DNA of 46,075 nucleotides from NCBI GenBank assembly GCA_910586725.1, contig CAJUJL010000024.1, positions 1 to 46,075 on the forward strand, given 5' to 3'. Below are positions 32,141-39,538 of the stretch, piece after piece (the stretch's first letter is position 1; each line of letters starts with the position of its first letter). The stretch is from an uncultured Lachnospiraceae bacterium. GTDB lineage: Bacteria > Bacillota > Clostridia > Lachnospirales > Lachnospiraceae. Both the position numbers and the translations under genes were made by a program. A model generated the notes under the pieces. The model saw only the letters and a program-made list of their open reading frames with translations, ran no database searches and was not told where the DNA came from.

Positions 32141-33019
32141 ATGGTGGTGTATTTGAAGAAATATCGAAACTTAGTATGGCTGCTTTTCTTTTTCTGTGTG
32201 CTTTTTTATGGCTCCTCGCTGGAAACAGAAGAAGCGCCGAAAGAGGAGCCTGCGGCGGTTGAGACGGAGCGCAGGATGCCTGACGCAGGAGTTGTTGCCT
32301 CTTTTCGGGAAAAGATATTTGACGCAGGAATTATTCCGTATGATTTGAAAGTGGTCTATTTGACGCCAAAAGAAAAAGCAGCGAAAGTGTATACCTTTTT
32401 GCAGGGGCCAAGAGCATATGGAGAAGGCCTGCCGTGGTCCGGCGACTGGTGTGAAAAAATCGTAAGTTCCAATTCTTTTGGAGGATTTGGGTGCGGTCTG
32501 TGCTGTATGGCAAATATATACAGCACGCTGTCGCCTTATGAGTGCTCGCCCTGGGACATGTATGAATTTGCGACACAGGCTTCTTTGTATTATCCGAGCA
32601 GGGAGAGCGGAGCCATCGGATGGGACGATATGAAAACAGTTTTAACGGCCGCAGGTTTTACATGCGAAAATTACCGGAAGCCAAAAACTTATGAGGAGTT
32701 TCAAAAACAGATGCAGCAGACCCAGTCGGCGATCGTATTGGTCAGCAGTTCCAATGACGACGCTTTTTGGGCGGATACGCCGGGGCATTATGTCAATATC
32801 TGGCTGTATCAGGGAAACACGGATAAGGTTTTTTTGGCTGAGCCGGGAGATCCGGAGAATAACCGGACGTGGATTCCGCTGCGCTATGTATACGATGCCT
32901 TGAAAACCGTGAGTCAGTATCAGTATCTGGCGGTAACCTCTTATTCGGAAGAAAGCAATGGCTGGAAACAGAATGGGATTGACGACATCTGGAATGGAAA
33001 ATATTTTGGAATAAATTAA
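32141..33019 (+). CDS. Secreted or membrane-anchored C39-like cysteine peptidase
   Basis: 292 residues. An N-terminal hydrophobic segment (NLVWLLFFFCVLFYGSSL) is a signal peptide or anchor; Glu/Pro-rich linker sequence follows. The peptidase_C39_2-like core has the Cys motif FGCGLCCMANIYS (C118 the probable nucleophile), His in GHYVNIWLY (H216) and an Asp in LAEPGDP. These papain-like proteins act outside the cell, perhaps on peptides or cell-wall bridges; the substrate is unknown. The ATG at 32141 follows purB by three bases without a good ribosome binding site, so translation may be coupled, or begin at the TTG at 32153. Confidence 0.75.
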   Translation: MVVYLKKYRNLVWLLFFFCVLFYGSSLETEEAPKEEPAAVETERRMPDAGVVASFREKIFDAGIIPYDLKVVYLTPKEKAAKVYTFLQGPRAYGEGLPWSGDWCEKIVSSNSFGGFGCGLCCMANIYSTLSPYECSPWDMYEFATQASLYYPSRESGAIGWDDMKTVLTAAGFTCENYRKPKTYEEFQKQMQQTQSAIVLVSSSNDDAFWADTPGHYVNIWLYQGNTDKVFLAEPGDPENNRTWIPLRYVYDALKTVSQYQYLAVTSYSEESNGWKQNGIDDIWNGKYFGIN

Positions 33020-33144
33020 AAATGGGTATTAAAGAAATAAAAAAACCAGACGATATATAAAATAACAGATAATGATTGGAATATGGATCCAGGGAGGGAT
33101 GAGCTGCATACGGATATGAGGGATATTTTAAGGTTGCATCTGTG

Positions 33145-33348
33145 ATGATTATATCCGCAATGTCTGACGCCACATCAAAGCGCAGACAAGAGGAGAGAAA
33201 ATCCGGCGGACACAAAGAGTTTGGACAATTATTAGAAGAAGCGAAACAACAACAGCAGGAAAGCCGTGGCATGGAAGGAAAGACAGTTGGATACACCAGA
33301 ACAGGTCAGATATGTATCGGTCAAATCATGCAGAGGACGTATAATTAG
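33145..33348 (+). CDS. Small hypothetical protein
   Basis: 67 residues, charged and Gln-rich: DATSKRRQEERKSGGHKEFG then QLLEEAKQQQQESRG. The block GGHKEFGQLLEEA resembles the F-x-x-L/V-L-E-E-A element of small coiled proteins often found near FliD-like and FlgM-like genes in Lachnospiraceae. The start is uncertain (GTG at 33142 or ATG at 33145); AAGG lies ~10 bases upstream. No domain is recognised. Confidence 0.45.
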   Translation: MIISAMSDATSKRRQEERKSGGHKEFGQLLEEAKQQQQESRGMEGKTVGYTRTGQICIGQIMQRTYN

Positions 33349-33364
33349 TTGTAAAATGAGGAGT

Positions 33365-33390
33365 GCCGCGGTATCGTCAGATACCGCGGC
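33365..33390 (+). terminator. Perfect 11-bp GC-rich hairpin
   Basis: GCCGCGGTATC-GTCA-GATACCGCGGC is a perfect stem with a four-base loop, 16 bases after the small gene. There is no T tract (CATTGTG follows), so it may be a processing or stability element rather than a simple terminator. Confidence 0.5.
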
Positions 33391-33517
33391 CATTGTGAAG
33401 AAATTTATCAATATATATAGAATAGCCATTTCTTTTAAACAGCTTTATCTTACCAATAAGATATGAACAGACTATGAACAAATGAAAAACATATTGTAAA
33501 AGTGACAAATTAATTCC

Positions 33518-33598
33518 AAATAACGAAAAGTTTTTGTCTAAAATAACGAAAAGCTTTTCTTATTTCATCTTGAAAAGCAAGGAAGATTTTGTTATTAT
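33518..33598 (+). promoter_or_regulatory. Promoter with 13-bp direct repeats upstream of the FliD-like gene
   Basis: AAATAACGAAAAG occurs at 33518-33530 and 33541-33553, exactly 23 bases apart. Then come TTGAAA (33570-33575), 17 bases, TATTAT (33593-33598). Two identical sites on one face of the helix just upstream of the -35 suggest binding of an activator dimer. Confidence 0.5.
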
Positions 33599-33673
33599 TA
33601 CAGAAAAGACAGCTAAAATCAATGCTCGAACAGGGAAGTGAAAGCATATCATAAAAATCAAAGGAGTGATCTT

Positions 33674-34588
33674 ATGTCAATTTCAATTTCAGCTAATCCA
33701 AGAATGGTAGGCGGTCTGTTTTCCAGCATGAATTCGAATTTGTTGAGCAATTCCAAGAGCAATGCCTTTTCCGGCATGGGATTGATGGGTGGATTTAATT
33801 ATTCGGATTATGCAAGTATAAGAAACGGTTCCTATCACAAGCTTCTGAGTTCTTATTATTCACTGGACAGCGTGGACTCAGATTTCAAATCATCCGGAAG
33901 CGGTTCATCTTCCGGCGCGTCGGGCACGTCCAGAACTTATAATTACTGGACGAAAGACGGCATGGTTCAGAGGAGTTATGACAACCGGCTTGCGACTGAT
34001 AAGCCCAAAACGCCAAACAAAACAAACACATCCACATCGAAAGAACCAACATCCAAATTGGCGACAATTGAGTCAAGCGCTGAGAAGTTAAGCGATGCTG
34101 CGGATGCACTCCTGACACAGGGGAGCAAATCATTATTCAAACAGGTAACAACAACGGACAAGGACGGAAATAAGACAACCGGATACAATACGGACGCTAT
34201 TTACAAAGCGGTTTCTTCCTATGTAGAGCAATACAACAATCTGATGAAGAGCGCGGGAAATTCCAGCGTCATATCGATTCGGGCATCGGCGGCTTCTATG
34301 GCGGATTATACCAAGGCAAATGAGAAAGCTCTTTCTGAGATTGGAATTTCAGTTGATCCCGAGAAAAAGACATTGTCTCTGGATGCGGAGAAGTTTAAGA
34401 ACGCAGATATGGATGCGGTAAAGAAATTGTTCCAGGGAAGCGGTTCGTATGCATATCAGGTATCCTCAAAAGCTTCTGCGATTGATTATCAGGCACAATA
34501 TGAGGCGCAGAAAGCCAGTACATATAACAGCGGAGGAGCATATTCTTACAACTATTCCGCAGGAAGCTTATGGAACGGAATGATTTAA
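33674..34588 (+). CDS. Protein with a FliD C-terminal-like domain
   Basis: 304 residues from the ATG at 33674 (AAGGAG upstream). The first ~120 residues are Ser/Gly/Asn-rich and probably disordered (MSISISANPRMVGGLFSSMN). From about residue 140 the pattern is that of the flagellar cap protein C terminus: SSYVEQYNNLMKSAGNSS, ENEKALSEIGI-like ANEKALSEIGISVDPEKK, LSLDAEKFKNADMDAVKKLF, then YQVSSKASAI. No signal peptide, and no flagellar genes are in the window. Related stand-alone genes occur in non-motile gut Clostridia; their role is unknown. Strong promoter with direct repeats upstream. Confidence 0.6.
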   Translation: MSISISANPRMVGGLFSSMNSNLLSNSKSNAFSGMGLMGGFNYSDYASIRNGSYHKLLSSYYSLDSVDSDFKSSGSGSSSGASGTSRTYNYWTKDGMVQRSYDNRLATDKPKTPNKTNTSTSKEPTSKLATIESSAEKLSDAADALLTQGSKSLFKQVTTTDKDGNKTTGYNTDAIYKAVSSYVEQYNNLMKSAGNSSVISIRASAASMADYTKANEKALSEIGISVDPEKKTLSLDAEKFKNADMDAVKKLFQGSGSYAYQVSSKASAIDYQAQYEAQKASTYNSGGAYSYNYSAGSLWNGMI

Positions 34589-34593
34589 AAAAT

Positions 34594-34625
34594 AAAACAG
34601 CAGGTCGGTTTGACCTGCTGTTTTT
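34594..34625. terminator. Bidirectional terminator
   Basis: AAAACAGCAGGTC (34594-34606) pairs perfectly with GACCTGCTGTTTT (34612-34624) around five bases. It serves the FliD-like gene and the convergent ABC-F gene. Confidence 0.75.
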
Positions 34626-34629
34626 GCGA

Positions 34630-36270
34630 TTAATTGTCTTCTTCATCTTTGGATGACATGGAGTATACGGAACGTTTTCTTGCCATTTCATCACTTGCGA
34701 GATATTCGTCATAGGTCGTGATTTTATCAATCATTGTTCCATTTGGCAAAAATTCGATAATACGGTTCGCGGTAGTTTCCACAACCTGGTGGTCTCTGGA
34801 AGAGAAGAGAATCACGCCCGGGAATTTTATAAGACCGTTATTGAGCGCCGTAATGGATTCCATGTCCAGATGGTCGGTCGGTTCGTCCAAAATCAGTACA
34901 TTAGACGCTTCAATCATCATGCGGGAAAGCAGTACGCGGACTTTTTCACCACCGGAAAGCACACGCATCTTTTTTACGCCGTCTTCTCCGGCGAAAAGCA
35001 TTCTGCCCAAAAAGCCCCGTACGTAGGTGGCGTCTTTGATTTCTGAAAACTGGGTCAGCCAGTCGACGATGATTAAATCCGTATCAAAAATCTTTGTATT
35101 GTCTTTGGGGAAATACGATTGTGAAGTGGTAACGCCCCATTTGTAATTTCCTTCATCCGGTTCCATTTCTCCGGTAATGATTTTAAATAAGGTTGTTTTG
35201 GCGAGTTCGTTGCCGCCTACGAAGGCTGTCTTATCTTCGCGCCCCAGGATAAAGGAAATATTGTCTAAAATTTTAACTCCGTCAATCGTTTTACTGATAT
35301 TTTCTACCGTCAGGACTTCATTTCCAATTTCCCGGGAGGGACGAAAATCAATATAAGGATATTTCCGGCTGGAAGGGCGGATCTCATCCAATTGTATTTT
35401 CTCAAGCGCGCGTTTTCTGGAGGTTGCCTGTTTGGATTTGGAGGCATTTGCCGAGAAACGCGAAATAAATTCCTGCAGTTCTTTGATTTTTTCTTCTTTT
35501 TTCTTGTTGGCTTCTTTCATCTGTTTGATCAGAAGCTGGCTGGATTCATACCAGAAATCGTAATTTCCGGCGTAGAGCTGTATTTTGCCATAGTCAATAT
35601 CGGCGATATTGGTGCAGACCTTGTTTAAGAAATAGCGGTCATGAGATACGACGATGACCGTATTTTCAAAATTGATCAGAAATTCTTCCAGCCAGGCAAT
35701 GGCGTCTAAATCCAGGTGGTTGGTTGGTTCGTCCAGAAGAAGAATGTCGGGGTTTCCAAAAAGCGCCTGTGCAAGCAGAACTTTGACCTTTAACGCGCCG
35801 GGAATGTCTTTCATAATGGAATCGTGTTCTTCCGCAGGGATGCCAAGTCCGTTTAGAAGCATTGCGGCGTCGCTTTCCGCATTCCAGCCGTCCATATCAG
35901 CAAATTCAGCTTCCAGTTCACTGGCGCGGATGCCGTCTTCATCGGAGAAATCTTCTTTCATGTAAATAGCGTCCTTTTCCTTCATAATTTCGTACAGACG
36001 CCTGTTTCCCATGATTACTGTATCTAACACTGAAAATTCATCATATTTGAAATGATCCTGCTGCAAAAAAGACAGACGCTGCCCGGATGTAATGACAACG
36101 TCTCCGTTTGTTGGTTCCAACTGTCCGGATAAGATTTTTAAAAAAGTGGATTTTCCGGCGCCATTTGCACCAATCAGACCGTAACAGTTACCCTCGGTAA
36201 ATTTGATATTAACCTCTTCAAATAGAGCCTTTTTGCCAAGGCGTAATGTAATATTATTTGCACTTATCAT
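34630..36270 (-). CDS. ABC-F family ATPase, YkpA/YbiT type
   Basis: 546 residues: two ABC domains and no membrane part. Domain 1 has Walker A GLIGANGAGKSTFLKIL and Walker B DILLLDEPTNHLDLDAI, then VVSHDRYFL. A charged linker (KEANKKKEEKIKELQEF) is the P-site tRNA-interaction type. Domain 2 has GGNELAKTTLFKIITG, LSGGEKVRVLLSRMM and LILDEPTDHLD. ABC-F proteins act at the ribosome E site in translation control or antibiotic protection; no resistance assignment is justified here. Oddities: domain 1 has IPGALKVKVLLAQ where LSGGQ is expected, domain 2 Walker A lacks the second Gly (LAKT), and SSRDHQ replaces SHDR. At least the last two occur in YkpA relatives. Confidence 0.88.
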   Translation of the reverse strand: MISANNITLRLGKKALFEEVNIKFTEGNCYGLIGANGAGKSTFLKILSGQLEPTNGDVVITSGQRLSFLQQDHFKYDEFSVLDTVIMGNRRLYEIMKEKDAIYMKEDFSDEDGIRASELEAEFADMDGWNAESDAAMLLNGLGIPAEEHDSIMKDIPGALKVKVLLAQALFGNPDILLLDEPTNHLDLDAIAWLEEFLINFENTVIVVSHDRYFLNKVCTNIADIDYGKIQLYAGNYDFWYESSQLLIKQMKEANKKKEEKIKELQEFISRFSANASKSKQATSRKRALEKIQLDEIRPSSRKYPYIDFRPSREIGNEVLTVENISKTIDGVKILDNISFILGREDKTAFVGGNELAKTTLFKIITGEMEPDEGNYKWGVTTSQSYFPKDNTKIFDTDLIIVDWLTQFSEIKDATYVRGFLGRMLFAGEDGVKKMRVLSGGEKVRVLLSRMMIEASNVLILDEPTDHLDMESITALNNGLIKFPGVILFSSRDHQVVETTANRIIEFLPNGTMIDKITTYDEYLASDEMARKRSVYSMSSKDEEDN

Positions 36271-36413
36271 TTTTATACCTCTGTTTTCTGTTTTTCTTGA
36301 AAAAATATGCTCTTCTTATTATACATAAAAAGAATTCTTTTTCAAGGCAAAGAAGCAGATTGAAAAAGATAAGTTTAATTGCGCGAAAATTTATTGCGCC
36401 GTGTGTATGTTTC

Positions 36414-36664
36414 TTGACAATAAATGAGTACAGAAGTAAACTAAATATAACTATTTTTTTGTTGGAAAAAGTGAACGTTATAAGGTGAAGTGAGATCCTG
36501 GGAATTGGAAGCCCATAATGGGTGATGGCATCAGCAATGAAAAACGTGCACTTTTGATAATCTTGTGAGGCCTCTTCGAAGAAAGAAGAGGTTTTGAAAC
36601 AGGGGAGGAGGGCAGTTGGGAACGATTGGAAGGAAATTGGCAAAGTAAAAAGGAGGGTTTTTAA
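36414..36664 (+). promoter_or_regulatory. Promoter and ~200-base leader of the sialidase-like gene
   Basis: TTGACA (36414-36419), 17 bases, TAAACT (36437-36442) is the best promoter. The leader contains GGGAATTGGAAGCCC and GATGGCATC hairpins and, at 36571-36595, CCTCTTC-GAAGAAA-GAAGAGG followed by TTTT, which looks like an attenuator. AAAGGAGG ends eight bases before the ATG. No known riboswitch is recognised. Confidence 0.4.
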
Positions 36665-39529
36665 ATGAGACGAAGAAAAGGCAGACGCATTGCGGCATGG
36701 CTGCTTTCCGCTGCACTGACGGTTTGCTGCGTGGAACTTCCGGCAGCGAGCGTACATGCGGAAAATTTAACGGGGAGGGGTACAACCAGCTCCGCAGCTG
36801 TTGAGGGTTTGACAGCAAAAGAAGATCTGAACCGGACTCTGATAAAGGGCAGAACGCTTAAATTGGCGGCAGACGATCTGGTAGACGGCGCGGCGGCAGA
36901 CAGCACGCTGACGATCACAGTTCCTGAGGGAAGCGCGAATGAGTTACTGGACCTTACGGTAAATGAAGAGGGTGTTTTGGAGATTTCCTGCAAGGAAGGC
37001 ATTTCTGCCGGCGAGGAATTGGCGGAGGAAACGGTTGCGGTAACCGTTGCGGATGATAGCGGCAACAGTGCAGACGTAACATTTTCAGTTAAGATTGAGG
37101 AGAACTTAAAGATTGAGCTTGATTTAAGAAAGCGTGAATTTAATCCGAAAGCAAATCCAACTTCTGCAGAGACAATCTATAAAGCCGCAGGAAATGAAGC
37201 GGGAAAATTAAGGCAGGTGGAAGACTCAATCGAAGTTTCTATGACATTTCGATTTGATGCATCAAAGTCTTATAATGCAGGCGGATCGGATATGTTTTAT
37301 TTGTTGGAGATTGGAGACAGCCGGAATAATTATAAAGAACAGCCCAATGCTGCGCCGGCATCCACTCCGTCTACAATATCATTTATTTTCAAAAACGGCG
37401 GTAACAGGCAGCTTTATTGTAATACAGGTTCATACTATGGATCGACTGGCTGGGAGGTAGGACAGGGGGTACCGTCCGGAAGCGATAAGCTTCATACCCT
37501 GACATTGTCGATTTCACCGACAGCGATAAATGTGTTGTTTGACGATGTGGCGCTGAAGACTGTAAATGGAGATACCAAAAACACAAAAAAATACATAGCG
37601 TCATTTTTTGGAGCGGACCAAACATACGAGGACTGGCGCAGTAACATTGACACGCTTACCATTGGGGACTGCTATGAATGGAGCGCGGGACGCCATAATA
37701 ATTACGGCAGGTTTGGAGGCGACATCAAATCTGTTGTGATTTCAGACGGAACATATTCAAATGAAAGCATGATGGATCACCATAAATCTTATGGAACAGA
37801 GCTTGCCAAAGAAGAGCTTCAGACGGCAGTGGATGACTTTGAAAGTGATTCAAATCTGTCCAATGAAATGAAGGCGATTTTTCGAGAGAGCGATCTTTAT
37901 AAAAAAGCAGACGGTATTTTGAAGGGAACGGCGCAGACTTATGCGGGGGACATCTATAATACGGCCGATGCGCTCAAGGAAGCGTTATCCGATCCGGAAA
38001 ATATCGGTCTGAATGAAATTGGCGGCAGTATTTCAAATATGTTCAACAGTGACTGGGATAATTCCTGGATTTTCGGCGGCGGCAGAGAGACGCAGGGCAG
38101 TTTTTCTGAAATTGGCGGCATGCGGAATTATATTGGGCATTTTGAGGAATATGTACGCTGGAATAAGTCTGGCAACGAGGCCGGCAGACAGAGATATACG
38201 ATTAATTTGGGCAAGGCCGGCAGCGACGCAGCGGCGTTTGCGGCAAAGCTGGACGACTATATTGCAAAACTGAGGCCAAAAGCAGTCTCCTATTTGGTCG
38301 GACCGGAAGATTATACAAAAGGAGATGCAGGGATTGATGCTTTCAAGGCTTCGCTGGGCTCAATTATAGAGAAATCGCTGGCAATAAATAACGGAAACGG
38401 CTATGTCGTGATTGCGCTTCCGCATGTTGTATTAGGAGATAACAATGCGCTTGCCAAAAAATATGCAAGCGCGGCAAAAGATGCAATGCGGGCTTATCTT
38501 TTATCACATAAAGAGCACAAAGACAGAATCGCAATGGTAGATCATATGGCTCTGACGTCGGAAATGACTGATTTTGTAACCGAATGCCTGACAAAAGACG
38601 GTTTTTTAAATGGGAAAGGACATTACGAATTAGCAAAACAGTTTTCATTGAAAACGTATGGAAGCACACAGGGATTTCCGACGATCCGTGACTGGACGGC
38701 GGAAGAACAGCCTGAGAACTACGAAAATATACGGCCTTCCGTAACAGCGTCCGAAGGAGGAAATTTAAATGTTGTGGTTCCGGCGGACGTGGCCGCAGAC
38801 AAGACGAACTGGAATTATACGGTTGAAATTGGAGATATAGAAATCTGCGGCAGCGCGCAGGAAGGAGCAGGACGGGCATTTACGATTGACGGTCTGCCGG
38901 ATGGAAAAGATTATGTGCTTACGCTGAAATCCGCAGACAACGAGATCTGCCTTGCAAAGGCGTACGGTACTCTGACAAAAGGGAATACGGGCGGCGCTGC
39001 AACGCTTACTGCGTTACAGAAGAAAATCAGAGATAAAGTGGATGATACCGGAAGACCTCTGACATGGTTGTTTATGGGAGATTCCATTACCCATGCGGCT
39101 GCACATACGCTTGGTTATGACGGTATTGCTCAGATTTTTGAGAAATATTTGAAAGACGATCTTGGACGGACGGATGATATTGTAATCAACACCGCCGTAT
39201 CCGGTGCAACGGCTCAGTCGACAATAAACCGTATTGAAGAGAGGCTGAAGCGATACACACCGGATATTGTGTCGATTATGATTGGTACGAATGACGTATC
39301 AACAAAAGGTATGACTTCCGGAACGTATACGAGTCAATTGGAACAAATTGTGAAAGCTATACGGGAGCGTAATAAGGACGCTTTGATTATTTTCCGTACG
39401 CCGACGCCGGCGAATCCAAGCAACCATGCGGAACGTATAAGGAATCTGGAAGCCTGGACGATCGACGCAATGCAGCGTACGGCGGAAAAAGACGGAAATA
39501 TTTTGTGTATTAACCAATATACGGAATAG
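36665..39529 (+). CDS. N-terminal part of a giant secreted sialidase/esterase-like protein (stops at in-frame TAG)
   Basis: 954 codons. A signal peptide (RIAAWLLSAALTVCCVEL, cut near VHA) is followed by an Ig/cadherin-like stretch (~40-140) and a LamG/CBM40-like jelly roll (~145-370). Next is a degenerate SGNH domain (~445-690), where FGGG at 470-473 stands for the GDS motif. Last is an SGNH hydrolase domain (~800-954) with S807 in LFMGDSITHAA, AVSGATAQ and IMIGTNDVS. The chain ends at a TAG in the middle of this domain, before its Asp-x-x-His block, which lies in the same frame in the next ORF. The truncated product therefore lacks the catalytic His. SGNH plus sialidase suggests a sialate O-acetylesterase role in the ancestral protein. 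Confidence 0.7.
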   Translation: MRRRKGRRIAAWLLSAALTVCCVELPAASVHAENLTGRGTTSSAAVEGLTAKEDLNRTLIKGRTLKLAADDLVDGAAADSTLTITVPEGSANELLDLTVNEEGVLEISCKEGISAGEELAEETVAVTVADDSGNSADVTFSVKIEENLKIELDLRKREFNPKANPTSAETIYKAAGNEAGKLRQVEDSIEVSMTFRFDASKSYNAGGSDMFYLLEIGDSRNNYKEQPNAAPASTPSTISFIFKNGGNRQLYCNTGSYYGSTGWEVGQGVPSGSDKLHTLTLSISPTAINVLFDDVALKTVNGDTKNTKKYIASFFGADQTYEDWRSNIDTLTIGDCYEWSAGRHNNYGRFGGDIKSVVISDGTYSNESMMDHHKSYGTELAKEELQTAVDDFESDSNLSNEMKAIFRESDLYKKADGILKGTAQTYAGDIYNTADALKEALSDPENIGLNEIGGSISNMFNSDWDNSWIFGGGRETQGSFSEIGGMRNYIGHFEEYVRWNKSGNEAGRQRYTINLGKAGSDAAAFAAKLDDYIAKLRPKAVSYLVGPEDYTKGDAGIDAFKASLGSIIEKSLAINNGNGYVVIALPHVVLGDNNALAKKYASAAKDAMRAYLLSHKEHKDRIAMVDHMALTSEMTDFVTECLTKDGFLNGKGHYELAKQFSLKTYGSTQGFPTIRDWTAEEQPENYENIRPSVTASEGGNLNVVVPADVAADKTNWNYTVEIGDIEICGSAQEGAGRAFTIDGLPDGKDYVLTLKSADNEICLAKAYGTLTKGNTGGAATLTALQKKIRDKVDDTGRPLTWLFMGDSITHAAAHTLGYDGIAQIFEKYLKDDLGRTDDIVINTAVSGATAQSTINRIEERLKRYTPDIVSIMIGTNDVSTKGMTSGTYTSQLEQIVKAIRERNKDALIIFRTPTPANPSNHAERIRNLEAWTIDAMQRTAEKDGNILCINQYTE
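39527..39529 (+). other. In-frame amber codon interrupting one long gene
   Basis: Codons run ACG GAA TAG AAT AAG GAA ATG in one frame from 36665 to 45043. The protein reads ...CINQYTE*NKEMKTFPYLFN, and the SGNH catalytic block NDPLHPNAAGQ follows 22 codons after the TAG. TGG (Trp) or CAG (Gln) to TAG is a single change. Confidence 0.85.
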
Positions 39530-39538
39530 AATAAGGAA

